The position numbers and the translations under genes are program-made. Of a DNA stretch of 64,000 nt, positions 33,332-42,598 are shown piece by piece. The notes under the pieces were generated by a model, which saw only the letters and a program-made list of their open reading frames with translations, was not told the DNA's origin and ran no database searches. Source of the stretch: Niallia sp. Man26. Lineage in GTDB: Bacteria > Bacillota > Bacilli > Bacillales > Cytobacillaceae. Position 1 is the stretch's first letter, and every line of letters starts with the position of its first letter. The stretch covers positions 1,282,577 through 1,346,576 of the forward strand of contig NZ_CP095744.1 of assembly GCF_022049065.2 (NCBI RefSeq), read 5' to 3'.

Positions 33332-34786
33332 ATGAAGAAAAAGAAGCTAAGTGTTATTCTCGCAGCTGCTTTGGCAGCAGGTACTCTTCTGTCTGCCTGC
33401 AGCAAAGACAGCTCCACATCAGAAAACGGCGGCAAAGATGGTCAACCATATGAAATTAAATGGTACACGATTGGAACGCCGCAAAAAGATACAGATAAGG
33501 TTTTTGAAGAGGTTAATAAGTATACAAAGGAAAAAATCAACGCCACTGTAAAGATGACACAGATTGACTGGGGCGATTGGGACCAAAAATCTCAAGTGAT
33601 GATCAATTCAGGGGAAGCAATTGATATTATCTTTACAAATGGCACGTCATATGTTCAAAATGCCCAAAAAGGTGCATTCCTGGCTATAGATGATTTGTTA
33701 GATAAGGAAGGTAAAGCACTTAAAGAGGTTATTAACCCTGACCTGCTGGAAGGAAATAAGGTGGACGGAAAACTTTATGGTATCCCTTCAAACAAAGAGG
33801 TTGCCAGACAGGATGTTTATACGTTTAACAAACGCCTTGCAGATAAATATAAATTTGACCTTTCAAAAGTGAAAACATTGCAGGACCTTGAACCTATGCT
33901 AAAAACAATTAAAGAAAATGAATCTGGAATTACTCCAATGGCAACATTTAAAGCACCTTTACGCTACGACTATGTGTTCAATAATGAAATGCCGTTTGCC
34001 TTCCCGTTTGAAGGAGATACAGACAAAGTCATTAATCCATTTGACACAGAGGATGCTATGAAACAATACACAACGATGCGAGAATACTATAAAGCAGGCT
34101 ATCTGAAGGAAGATGCCGCAACAAGCAAAGACAGCTGGCCGATGGATGTGGAAAACTGGTTTGTCCGCATGGGCGGTTCCCAGCCGTATGCAGATTTATT
34201 ATGGTCTCGCTCTGCTAAGTACGAAGTAGTGTCAGTTCCTGCTGAGCAGCCGACCATTATTAATGATTCTGTATCTGGTTCCATTCAGGCGATTTCTGCC
34301 ACATCACAAAATCCGGAAAAAGCCATGGAATTTTTAACACTGCTTAATACAGATCCATATCTTCGCAATCTTGTCGATAAAGGGATTGAAGGAACGCATT
34401 ATAAGAAAAATGATGATGGCACTATCGAGGACCTTCCAGCTCGTATTGACGGATATAATATGCCATCCTACTCTTTAGGAAACCACTTTATTTTAGATTT
34501 GTATAAAGATGATCCAAAGGATAAATGGGAAAAATTCAAAGAGTTTAATGCCTCAGCAGTAAAAGCACCATCACTTGGCTTTAAGTTTAACAGTGATCCT
34601 GTCCGCTCTGAGCTTGCGGCCATTACGAATATTTCTCAGGAATTCTACCCAGCTTTGGCAACAGGTTCTGTTGATCCAGAAGAATATTTGCCAAAATTCA
34701 ATGAAAAGCTGAAAGAGGCTGGTGTGGATAAGGTATTAACCGAAATTCAAAAACAATTTGATGACTGGAAAAGCTCTCAGCAATAA
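33332..34786 (+). CDS. Extracellular solute-binding lipoprotein 1
   Basis: 484 residues: a lipoprotein signal with lipobox LSAC (AALAAGTLLSACSKDSS), then a large family-1-type solute-binding protein with YEIKWYTIGTPQKDTDKVFEEVNKY, IDWGDWDQKSQVMINSGEAIDIIFTNG and a C-terminal DUF3502-like region. It is of the size and type of pneumococcal NgtS, which binds N-glycans released by an endo-glycosidase. GAGGAG precedes the ATG. It is nearly identical in plan to the next gene, so the two are tandem duplicates. Confidence 0.93.
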   Translation: MKKKKLSVILAAALAAGTLLSACSKDSSTSENGGKDGQPYEIKWYTIGTPQKDTDKVFEEVNKYTKEKINATVKMTQIDWGDWDQKSQVMINSGEAIDIIFTNGTSYVQNAQKGAFLAIDDLLDKEGKALKEVINPDLLEGNKVDGKLYGIPSNKEVARQDVYTFNKRLADKYKFDLSKVKTLQDLEPMLKTIKENESGITPMATFKAPLRYDYVFNNEMPFAFPFEGDTDKVINPFDTEDAMKQYTTMREYYKAGYLKEDAATSKDSWPMDVENWFVRMGGSQPYADLLWSRSAKYEVVSVPAEQPTIINDSVSGSIQAISATSQNPEKAMEFLTLLNTDPYLRNLVDKGIEGTHYKKNDDGTIEDLPARIDGYNMPSYSLGNHFILDLYKDDPKDKWEKFKEFNASAVKAPSLGFKFNSDPVRSELAAITNISQEFYPALATGSVDPEEYLPKFNEKLKEAGVDKVLTEIQKQFDDWKSSQQ

Positions 34787-34794
34787 GCAACCAA

Positions 34795-34824
34795 GTCAAG
34801 CTGGATCTTCTCTTCCAGCTTGAC
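34795..34824 (+). terminator. Hairpin after solute-binding protein 1
   Basis: 11-bp stem GTCAAGCTGGA/TCCAGCTTGAC with an 8-nt loop, followed by ATTAACTATATTTTTTT rather than an immediate T-run. It probably stabilises the upstream mRNA or partly terminates. Confidence 0.6.
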
Positions 34825-34840
34825 ATTAACTATATTTTTT

Positions 34841-34902
34841 TCGATCTCTTCCATTGAATAGACTTAAAACGGTAAACATTGCATACCGAAGGGATTGAAA
34901 TT
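34841..34902 (+). repeat. Intergenic segment repeated at 36487-36549
   Basis: A stretch beginning TCGATCTCTTCCATTG and ending GAAGGGATTGAAATT closely matches the segment after the second binding-protein gene (TCGATCCTTTCCATTG ... GAGGGATTGAAAAT), where it carries the ribosome binding site of the histidine kinase. The tandem duplication of the binding-protein gene therefore included its downstream flank. Confidence 0.7.
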
Positions 34903-34995
34903 GGTAATACAGTCTTATATAAGTTTTCCAAACTTATATGTCGGTCTGACAATTGTTGATCGTTTAAAGTAATCAATAAAGAAGAGGAGAAAAAA

Positions 34996-36450
34996 ATGAA
35001 GAAAGCGAAGTTAAGTCTTATTCTCGTAACTATTCTCGTCCTTGGAACGATATTGTCTGCTTGCAGCAAAAACAGTGCTACACAAAGTAACGATGGTAAG
35101 GATGAAAAGCCTTATGAAATCAAATGGTACACACTTGGAACACCACAAAAGGATACGGATAAAGTCTTTGCAGAAGTGAACAAATATACAAAGGAAAAAA
35201 TTAACGCGACCGTGACAATGACACAAATTGACTGGGGAGATTGGGACCAGAAGTCTCAAGTGATGATCAATTCAGGCGAAGAATTTGATATTATCTTCAC
35301 CTTTGGGAACCCATATGTCCAAAATGCCCAAAAGGGTGCATTTATCGCGGTAGATGATCTGTTAGAAAAGGAAGGGAAAGCACTTAAAGAGCTGATTAAC
35401 CCTGTTCTGCTGGAAGGAAATAAGGTCGATGGAAAACTTTATGGTATTCCTGCAAATAAAGAGATTGCCAAACAAAATGTTTATACATTTAACAAACGCC
35501 TTGTGGACAAATATAACTTTGATCTTTCAAAGGTAAAAACATTGCAGGATCTCGAGCCAATGCTGAAAACAATTAAAGAAAATGAGCCTTCAATAACACC
35601 GATTGCTTCATTTAAGGCACCTTTACGCTTTGACATTGTCTTTAATGGTGAAATGCCCTTTGCATTTCCATTTGAAGGGGAAACAGACAAGGTGATTAAC
35701 CATTTTGAAACAGATACTGCGATGCAACAATTCAAAACGATGCATAAGTACTATAAATCAGGATTTCTTAAAGAAGATGCGGCCACAAGCAGCGAAAACT
35801 GGCCATTGGAAGTAGAAAACTGGTTTGTGCGCATGAACTATTACCAGCCGTATGCAGATTTATTATGGTCTCGTTCAGCTAAATATGAGGTAGTATCCAT
35901 TCCTGCCGAACCGGCTGCGATTGTCAATGATTCTATATCTGGATCGATTCAAGCAATTTCCGCTACCTCAAAAAATCCACAAAAAGCCATGGAATTTCTG
36001 ACACTCCTTAACACAGATCCATATCTTCGCAATCTTATCGATAAAGGGATTGAAGGAACTCACTACAAAAAGAATGATGATGGTATGATTGAGGATTTGC
36101 CTGCGCGTATTGACGGCTATAATATCCCATCCTACACATTAGGCAACAACTATATCCTCGATTTATACAAAGGTGACCCAGAGGATAAATGGGAAAAGTT
36201 CGAGGAATTTAATGAATCTGCAGTAAGGGGACCTTCACTAGGCTTTAAATTTAGCAGTGACCCAGTTCGTTCAGAACTCGCAGCCATCACTAACATTACG
36301 AAAGAATTCTACCCTGCTCTTGCAACAGGCTCTGTTGACCCAGAAGAATATTTGCCGAAGTTCAATCAGAAATTGAAAGAGGCGGGAGTTGATAAGGTAT
36401 TAAAGGAGATTCAAAGTCAATTTGACGAGTGGAAAAGCGCTCAAAAATAA
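34996..36450 (+). CDS. Extracellular solute-binding lipoprotein 2 (tandem paralogue)
   Basis: 484 residues, the same length as the preceding gene's product and very similar along its whole length. Lipobox LSAC lies in LVLGTILSACSKNSA. Differences cluster in likely ligand-contact stretches: FTNGTSYVQ becomes FTFGNPYVQ, VRMGGSQPYAD becomes VRMNYYQPYAD, and VPAEQPTII becomes IPAEPAAIV. The copies may bind different glycan branches or sizes. GAAGAGGAG precedes the ATG. It sits between the transporter and the two-component system. Confidence 0.93.
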   Translation: MKKAKLSLILVTILVLGTILSACSKNSATQSNDGKDEKPYEIKWYTLGTPQKDTDKVFAEVNKYTKEKINATVTMTQIDWGDWDQKSQVMINSGEEFDIIFTFGNPYVQNAQKGAFIAVDDLLEKEGKALKELINPVLLEGNKVDGKLYGIPANKEIAKQNVYTFNKRLVDKYNFDLSKVKTLQDLEPMLKTIKENEPSITPIASFKAPLRFDIVFNGEMPFAFPFEGETDKVINHFETDTAMQQFKTMHKYYKSGFLKEDAATSSENWPLEVENWFVRMNYYQPYADLLWSRSAKYEVVSIPAEPAAIVNDSISGSIQAISATSKNPQKAMEFLTLLNTDPYLRNLIDKGIEGTHYKKNDDGMIEDLPARIDGYNIPSYTLGNNYILDLYKGDPEDKWEKFEEFNESAVRGPSLGFKFSSDPVRSELAAITNITKEFYPALATGSVDPEEYLPKFNQKLKEAGVDKVLKEIQSQFDEWKSAQK

Positions 36451-36546
36451 GAGTACTAGTAACTTACAAGGTATATTAGCTCATCTTCGATCCTTTCCAT
36501 TGTGTTAAACTAAAAAAGGTAAACTATCATATTTGAGGGATTGAAA

Positions 36547-38331
36547 ATGAAATTAAAACAAACAGGCCGCTTTCAGCAAAAGATGTTTAATAAGCTTTTT
36601 TTAACGTCCTCTATTACGATAATTGTAACCGTTATCATTTTGATTGTAACTATTACAAACTATTATTCTGAAATCATCATTCAGAAGGAAGTGAATGTGA
36701 ATACAAGGACGATAGAACGGGTAGAGGATTATTTTTCTGCCAAGGATTCAGATGTAAATAAAGCAATTAGAGATATTTATGTTCAAGGAGATCTCATTGA
36801 TGATATCTCCTTTGCCCTTCATAACGGATATGGAAAATATTTGGAGTATCGCCTTAATCGCTTTACAGAGGACCATTCTTATTTTCCTAGCAATCTAGAT
36901 ACTTATTTTAATGGTTTTTTTAGTCAAGATAGTGATATTAATGCAATCAGTCTCCGCTCATTGGATAGTCATAGTGTAGAATATTTGCTTATCAATAATT
37001 ATCTTCGCTGGAATGAAAGCATGAAGAACGCAGAAGTAACGGAGAACAAACCTGAAGCAAATTTAAGGAGTGCCGGCCTGCCGAAAGGGCGGAGATTAAA
37101 GGATACCATCACCAAAAAGGTGGTCATAAATAATCCTGTCACACTGGAGAAAATAGGTGAAATTTCCATCTTTTACTCGACTGAACATTTAGATAAGATG
37201 GTCCAAAAGGAGGAAGGCGCACCAGCCTCTTTCTTTTTATTGGATGCTGAAGGCAAAACCATTTATTCTCATAATGAAGGTGTGCCATCAGCAATAATCC
37301 AGCAATTTAAACAAGAAACGAATGAAACGAAGCTAAGTTATAAATCAAAAAAATTTTACATTAATACAGTTGCCAATAAGGGTGATTATACATTTGTCAG
37401 TGTCATAACGAATGAAGGCTGGCAGAAGCTATCGATTGTCAGGGGAACGATGTGGGTCGTCATAATTCTCCTTATAGTCGCAGCCATTTTGATGTCTTAT
37501 ACATTTATGCAAAATTACTCACGCCGCATTAACAAAATAGTATCGACCATTCGTCAAGTGGAAAAGGGAAACCTGGCTGCACGGATTCCTGCATCTGATG
37601 AAGAGGATGAATTAGCGAAGATTGCCTTTAATATAAATTCCATGCTCGATGAATTAAATAATTATATTGCCCAATTTTATTTACTTAACTTAAAGCAGCA
37701 GCAGGCAGAATTGAAGGCGCTTCAAGCACAGATTAATCCGCACTTTTTATTTAATACGCTTGAAGCCATCAGAATGGTGGCAATGTTGGAGGGTTCTAAA
37801 ACTTCCAGTAAGATGACCTTTCATTTATCAAAACTGTTCCGCTATTCACTGGAATCGAAAGATATTGTCCCATTATATACCGAGATTGAATATGTTAAAC
37901 AATATTTAACATTAATGCAGTTTAAACATCCCGATAAGCTGGAGGTTCAGTTTCATTTAGCAGAGGAAGTAGAGCAAACACCTGTGCAAAAATTAATCCT
38001 TCAGCCGATTATTGAAAATTACTTTGTACATGGCTTTAAAAAGGATCGAACTGACAATCTCTTAACAATTAGCGGCGTTAAACTTGGCGAAAAAATTGAA
38101 ATCAGGATTGACGATAATGGGAAGGGCATGTCAGAAGAAAAACTGTCCCAAATTGTTCATCATATTAATTGTGAAGAGGGCGATGAAATGAAATCAATTG
38201 GATTAAGAAATATTCATCAGCGTTTAAAGCTAAAATATGGAGACCAATACGGGCTCTCGGTAAAAAGCAGTCCAGCAGTAGGAACAACCGTTATTTTAAC
38301 CATTCCAGTTCAGGGGATTTACCATGTTTAA
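36547..38331 (+). CDS. Sensor histidine kinase, YesM family
   Basis: 594 residues: an N-terminal helix (FLTSSITIIVTVIILIVTITNYY), an extracellular sensor of ~250 residues, a second helix (WVVIILLIVAAILMSYTFM), a HAMP linker, then the His_kinase domain with ALQAQINPHFLFNTLEAIRM (phospho-acceptor His399) and an ATPase domain with QPIIENYFVHGFK and DDNGKGMSEE. GAGGG seven bases before the ATG at 36547 fixes the start; the upstream TTG at 36541 is less likely. Overlaps the response regulator gene by 8 bp. It probably senses the imported glycan or its binding protein. Confidence 0.95.
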   Translation: MKLKQTGRFQQKMFNKLFLTSSITIIVTVIILIVTITNYYSEIIIQKEVNVNTRTIERVEDYFSAKDSDVNKAIRDIYVQGDLIDDISFALHNGYGKYLEYRLNRFTEDHSYFPSNLDTYFNGFFSQDSDINAISLRSLDSHSVEYLLINNYLRWNESMKNAEVTENKPEANLRSAGLPKGRRLKDTITKKVVINNPVTLEKIGEISIFYSTEHLDKMVQKEEGAPASFFLLDAEGKTIYSHNEGVPSAIIQQFKQETNETKLSYKSKKFYINTVANKGDYTFVSVITNEGWQKLSIVRGTMWVVIILLIVAAILMSYTFMQNYSRRINKIVSTIRQVEKGNLAARIPASDEEDELAKIAFNINSMLDELNNYIAQFYLLNLKQQQAELKALQAQINPHFLFNTLEAIRMVAMLEGSKTSSKMTFHLSKLFRYSLESKDIVPLYTEIEYVKQYLTLMQFKHPDKLEVQFHLAEEVEQTPVQKLILQPIIENYFVHGFKKDRTDNLLTISGVKLGEKIEIRIDDNGKGMSEEKLSQIVHHINCEEGDEMKSIGLRNIHQRLKLKYGDQYGLSVKSSPAVGTTVILTIPVQGIYHV

Positions 38332-39829
38332 AGTACTGTTGGCAGATGACGAACCGATTATTACAAAAGGACTTTCAGCGATTTTGGATTGGGAAGATTA
38401 CGGATTTGAGATAGTACATACAGCAGAAAGTGGCGAGGAGGCACTCTCTTATATAAAAGAGAATCCGATTGATATTCTCATTTCGGATATTTTAATGGGA
38501 GAAATGTCCGGTCTTGATTTAATCCAAGAGGTTAAAAGCATTCGGTCTGACACAAAGAGTATTGTTTTAACAGGTTATCAGGAGTTTGACTATATAAAAC
38601 GAGGGTTGTTATTAGGGATTGAAAATTATTTAGTTAAGCCTGTTGATGAAGAGGAATTATTAAAAACACTGCAATCTGTCGGACAGAAATTAAAGGTTGC
38701 AACTGCTGGCAGCCAGACAAAAGACTCAACTACCATGCTGGATAATACATTATGGGGCTTTCTGACAGGGGAAGTTAGCCAGCATGATTGCTTGGAAAGA
38801 TTAGCATTGTATAACATTGAATTTAATAAGCCGTTTTATAATGTTTCTATCTTAAATATTGAACATTTTCAGCAGTCTGAAGTTGTAAATCACATCCGTC
38901 ATTATATTGAAACAAAGTACTCTGCCTTATGTCTCCATAATCCGAATCAAGAGATCATCATTATATTTGACGGTTCAAGTGAAGAGGAACTAATAAAGCA
39001 AAACCAGCGTCTAGTGACTGACCTCTGCAATGAACAAAAAAGAATAGGCTTATTTTATTTGGCAATGGGCAAACCAGTTCAAATGCTGGATGAATTAAAT
39101 GAAAGCTTTACGATGGCAAGAGACTGCAGCGCCATGCAGTTATATTTAGAACCTAATGTGCTGATTACAGATAAACAGGCATTAGATCGGCATGATGAAC
39201 AGAAACAGCAGCAGGAATTCAAAGATTGCCTTGTGAAAATGCTTATGAATGCGGAGGAAGAATCGTTAGCTCTAGTTGATTTATTTTTTAAGAATTTAAC
39301 AGAAAAAGACAATCTTATCTCGCCGCAAGTAGCGAAAAAATATACATTTGATTTAATCTCTTATATTCATTATTCAGTGCGTCCAGATGATCTTTGTCTT
39401 TATACAGCTGTTGTGGAACGGATTGTCTATAGTTCGGATATTGAGCAGATGAGGGACATTTTGACTGAATATTGCTATGAACTGATTCTGACTGTTCATA
39501 ATCATGTTCATTTGCGAAGTCCAATTGTCCAAAATGTTCTTACCTTTATTCATGCTCACTTTGACCAAGGCTTGTCCTTAAAAACACTAGGGCAGCAATT
39601 TCATGTTAATGCTATTTACTTAGGTCAGTTATTCCAAAAGGAAGTAGGAGTTGTCTTTTCAGAATACCTTAATCGTTATCGCTTGGAAAAAGCGAAGGAA
39701 TTATTGAAAGCCACTCATTACAGGGCAGGCGATATTGGGAAAAAAGTAGGTTATTCTGATACGACTTATTTTTATAAGCAATTTAAGAAAATGGTTGGCA
39801 CAACTCCGAGTGAGTGGCGGAAAATTTAA
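38324..39829 (+). CDS. AraC-type response regulator, YesN family
   Basis: 501 residues: an N-terminal receiver with DD at residues 8-9, phospho-acceptor Asp55 in DILISDILMGEMSGLDL and the conserved lysine in ENYLVKPVDEEELL; a long middle region; and a C-terminal AraC double HTH (LSLKTLGQQFHVNAIYLGQLFQKEVGVVFSEYLNRYRLEKAKELL, then the second helix pair ending FKKMVGTTPSEWRKI). Overlaps the kinase gene, so the pair is one unit. Likely activates the ABC transporter and enzyme genes of the locus; the inverted repeat at 31205-31270 is a candidate target. Confidence 0.95.
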   Translation: MFKVLLADDEPIITKGLSAILDWEDYGFEIVHTAESGEEALSYIKENPIDILISDILMGEMSGLDLIQEVKSIRSDTKSIVLTGYQEFDYIKRGLLLGIENYLVKPVDEEELLKTLQSVGQKLKVATAGSQTKDSTTMLDNTLWGFLTGEVSQHDCLERLALYNIEFNKPFYNVSILNIEHFQQSEVVNHIRHYIETKYSALCLHNPNQEIIIIFDGSSEEELIKQNQRLVTDLCNEQKRIGLFYLAMGKPVQMLDELNESFTMARDCSAMQLYLEPNVLITDKQALDRHDEQKQQQEFKDCLVKMLMNAEEESLALVDLFFKNLTEKDNLISPQVAKKYTFDLISYIHYSVRPDDLCLYTAVVERIVYSSDIEQMRDILTEYCYELILTVHNHVHLRSPIVQNVLTFIHAHFDQGLSLKTLGQQFHVNAIYLGQLFQKEVGVVFSEYLNRYRLEKAKELLKATHYRAGDIGKKVGYSDTTYFYKQFKKMVGTTPSEWRKI

Positions 39830-39840
39830 AAAAGGAAGCG

Positions 39841-41235
39841 GTGATAAATTTGAAATATCTTTTTCCTGAAAAATTTTGGTGGGGAAGTGCGGCATCTGGT
39901 CCGCAAACAGAAGGAGCAGCTATGATTGATGGCAGAAAGGAAAGTATGTGGGATTTTTGGTATAGCCAAAATCCTGAATGCTTTCATCATGGCGTCGGAC
40001 CGACCCATACATCAGATTTCTATCATCGATTTAAAGAAGATATTCAGTTAATGAAAGAAACGGGTCATAACTCTTTTCGCACATCTATCCAATGGTCACG
40101 GTTAATCCCAAATGGAACCGGGGAAGTAAACGAGAAGGCTGTTGATTTCTACAATCAGGTCATTGATGAGCTGCTGGCCAATGATATCGAACCATTTATA
40201 AATTTATACCACTTTGATATGCCAATGTGCATGCAGGAAATAGGCGGCTGGGAGAACCGAAACGTGATTGATGCCTATGTGAACTATGCTACTACCTGTT
40301 TTCGGTTATTTGGAGATCGTGTGAAGTATTGGTTTACCTTCAATGAACCAATTGTGCCTGTCGAGGCTAGTTATTTATATGATTTGCATTATCCTAATGT
40401 AATTGATTTTAAGCGGGCGGCCATCGTTGCCCATCATACCATTGTCGCTCATGCAAAAGCCGTCGAGGCATTTAGGAAATTAGAGTTAGCTGGGAAAATC
40501 GGCATTATTCTTAACTTAACACCCTCTTATCCAAGAAGCGAGGACAAAGAGGATAGGGCAGCAGCTCATATTGCAGATGTATTCTTTAACCGCAGTTTTC
40601 TCGACCCAGTCACAAAGGGGGTATATCCTCGTGAATTGGTTGAAATTTTACAAGCAAGAGAGTTGCTTCCGCCTGTTGAGGCCGATGATTTGGAGGTAAT
40701 CCGCAATAATCCGATTGATATTTTAGGAGTGAACTACTATCAGCCTCGCCGCGTAAAAGCGAAAGAAACCCAAGAATCAGAAAATGCTCCGTTTATGCCT
40801 GAACATCTATTTGATCCTTATATTATGCCAGGCCGAAAAATCAATCCCCACCGCGGCTGGGAGATTGCAGAGGAAGTAATTTACGATATTATGATTGATA
40901 TTCGTGATAATTATGATAACATACCTTTTTTCATCTCAGAAAATGGTATGGGGGTTGAAGGGGAGGAAAAGTTCCGCAATGACGCAGGATATATTGAGGA
41001 CGATTACCGAATTGAGTTTGTGAGAGAGCATTTGCAATGGGTGCATAAAGGTATACAGGAAGGAGCCAATTGTCTTGGATACCATATGTGGACATTTATG
41101 GATAACTGGTCATGGACAAACGCTTATAAGAACCGCTACGGATTTGTAGAGGTAGATTTAAAGAATAGCCTGAAACGTACTGTGAAAAAATCAGGGCGAT
41201 GGTACAAGCAGCTGGCAGAAAATAACGGATTTTAA
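39841..41235 (+). CDS. GH1 glycosidase (candidate beta-mannosidase or beta-glucosidase)
   Basis: About 464 residues, standard for GH1. Acid/base Glu169 in WFTFNEPIVPVEASY and nucleophile Glu367 in PFFISENGMGVEG; the N-terminus KYLFPEKFWWGSAASGPQTEG is typical. The C-terminal KKSGRWYKQL resembles the phosphate-binding SxxWYK pattern of 6-phospho-beta-glycosidases, but no PTS is here. The frame starts inside the regulator gene; GTG at 39841 or TTG at 39850 are the plausible starts. As no other obvious beta-mannosidase is present, it is a candidate for splitting Man-beta-1,4-GlcNAc (inference). Confidence 0.88.
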   Translation: MINLKYLFPEKFWWGSAASGPQTEGAAMIDGRKESMWDFWYSQNPECFHHGVGPTHTSDFYHRFKEDIQLMKETGHNSFRTSIQWSRLIPNGTGEVNEKAVDFYNQVIDELLANDIEPFINLYHFDMPMCMQEIGGWENRNVIDAYVNYATTCFRLFGDRVKYWFTFNEPIVPVEASYLYDLHYPNVIDFKRAAIVAHHTIVAHAKAVEAFRKLELAGKIGIILNLTPSYPRSEDKEDRAAAHIADVFFNRSFLDPVTKGVYPRELVEILQARELLPPVEADDLEVIRNNPIDILGVNYYQPRRVKAKETQESENAPFMPEHLFDPYIMPGRKINPHRGWEIAEEVIYDIMIDIRDNYDNIPFFISENGMGVEGEEKFRNDAGYIEDDYRIEFVREHLQWVHKGIQEGANCLGYHMWTFMDNWSWTNAYKNRYGFVEVDLKNSLKRTVKKSGRWYKQLAENNGF

Positions 41236-41257
41236 CAGAATGGAGAGTGAAATTCTG

Positions 41258-42154
41258 ATGGAAGCCTATATGGTATTCGATATTGGCGGCACCTTTATCA
41301 AATACGCAGTAATGGATGAGTCTGCCAGAAAACTAAGAAGTGGCAAGCTGGCAACACCTAAGGATGGACTGGACAGTTTCTTGCAGACCATACAAAGAGT
41401 AGCAGAGGAAAATGCTGCTGACTTTGAGTTGCAAGGAATAGCAGTAAGCTCACCAGGGGCGGTCGATATAAAAACAGGTTATATTGGCGGAGCGAGCGCT
41501 ATCCCCTATATACATGGGGTAAACATGACAGCACACATCAGAGAAAAGACCAGACTTCGGACAGTAATAGAAAATGACGCGAATTGTGCAGCCTTGGCAG
41601 AAGGCTGGTTAGGAGCAGCCAAAGCAACAGATTACTATATTTGTATTGTAATAGGAACAGGAATAGGCGGCAGTATCGTCCTCAATCAAACCATTTTACG
41701 CGGCGCCAATCTTCACGGCGGAGAGTTCGGCTGCATGATAATGGGAGCACCAGCACAAGAGCCACTACAAGGCACATGGAGCCTTGCAGCTTCCACGAAT
41801 GCTCTAGTAGAGGAAGTAAAAAAGAGAAAACAGCTAGAAGAAGGAACATTCGATGGAGAAGCTGTATTCCGCTTAGCAAAAGAAGGCGATTCGATTGCCA
41901 AAGAATGCATTGCTGAATTTTATAAAAGGCTTGCCATCGGTATATATAATTTGAAATATGCCCTCGACCCTGAAAAAATCCTAATTGGCGGCGGAGTCAG
42001 CAGCCGTCCAGAAGTAATAGAGGGAATTAACCGTGAATTACAGCAGCTGCGAAATGATGTTTCTACCTTACAAATAGAAGTGGAAGCTTGTCAGTTTGGA
42101 AATGATGCAAATTTAGTCGGAGCGTTGTTTCATTTTCTTAATACCAAGTATTGA
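41258..42154 (+). CDS. ROK-family sugar kinase
   Basis: 298 residues with the ROK phosphate loop VFDIGGTFIKYAVMD, the AVSSPGAVD strand, IENDANCAALAEGWLGAAK (catalytic Asp in ENDAN) and VIGTGIGGSIVLN. The usual zinc motif CxCGxxGCxE is missing: the region after LHGGEFGCMIMG has no cysteine cluster. No HTH, so a kinase rather than a NagC/XylR repressor. The pneumococcal N-glycan locus also carries a ROK hexokinase; mannose and GlcNAc are likely substrates. GGAGAGTG eight bases before the ATG at 41258 supports that start over 41240. A strong terminator follows. Confidence 0.92.
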   Translation: MEAYMVFDIGGTFIKYAVMDESARKLRSGKLATPKDGLDSFLQTIQRVAEENAADFELQGIAVSSPGAVDIKTGYIGGASAIPYIHGVNMTAHIREKTRLRTVIENDANCAALAEGWLGAAKATDYYICIVIGTGIGGSIVLNQTILRGANLHGGEFGCMIMGAPAQEPLQGTWSLAASTNALVEEVKKRKQLEEGTFDGEAVFRLAKEGDSIAKECIAEFYKRLAIGIYNLKYALDPEKILIGGGVSSRPEVIEGINRELQQLRNDVSTLQIEVEACQFGNDANLVGALFHFLNTKY

Positions 42155-42160
42155 TAATTG

Positions 42161-42210
42161 CCCACCTATATTAAGTGCTGAAATGCACTTGAATATAGGT
42201 GGGTTTTATT
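42161..42210 (+). terminator. Strong terminator after the ROK gene
   Basis: 18-bp stem CCCACCTATATTAAGTGC against GCACTTGAATATAGGTGGG (one bulged base), then TTTTATTTTTTA. Confidence 0.93.
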
Positions 42211-42598
42211 TTTTATGGAGATATTTAGATAATGAACCTATTAGTTAACCAAAAATAAAGGAAGAGAAAGGGAATCTAGAACACGATAGTGCGTGCAGTG
42301 ACTTTTCCGGTTGGCATGTTGCCTACTGCTCCCAGCAAAAACAGTTCTTTATTTTAACCAATGAATCTATGCTTTTACCAATAGGATGAGAAGTATAGTC
42401 CTGATAAAATTATGTAAGGGTTTACATTTTAGTTAGGCATCTATTGAAAATAACGTCTCAAAAGGGGGGAGAGTAGCACTTATTCCAAACATGGACGAAA
42501 TACGTGGTGAGTACTTTGCAGAAATGGTTAAACAAAAAAGCGTTCACTTAACTTCTTTTGTTATCACATACAGTAGTAAAAATAAAGGAGGACAATGG
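42211..42598 (+). other. Regulatory region before the GH85 gene
   Basis: 388 bp without a supported gene. A possible promoter is TTTACC and TATAGT (near 42394) with 16-17 bp between them, ahead of the cre-like site at 42412. A frame open from 42491 runs into GH85, but it lacks a matching signal-peptide start, so it is taken as leader. Confidence 0.5.
42412..42427 (+). promoter_or_regulatory. cre-like site upstream of GH85
   Basis: ATGTAAGGGTTTACAT matches the cre consensus WTGNNANCGNWNNCAW except that the central C is G. The flanks are symmetric (ATGTAA/TTACAT). Confidence 0.5.

Noticed and set aside
42250..42400. Possible riboswitch in the GH85 upstream region
   Set aside because: A few short stems are possible, but no known riboswitch core or expression platform is recognisable.
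42491..42598. 36-codon extension before the GH85 signal peptide
   Set aside because: The signal peptide begins at 42599 with an ideal AAAGGAGG; the extension would bury it.
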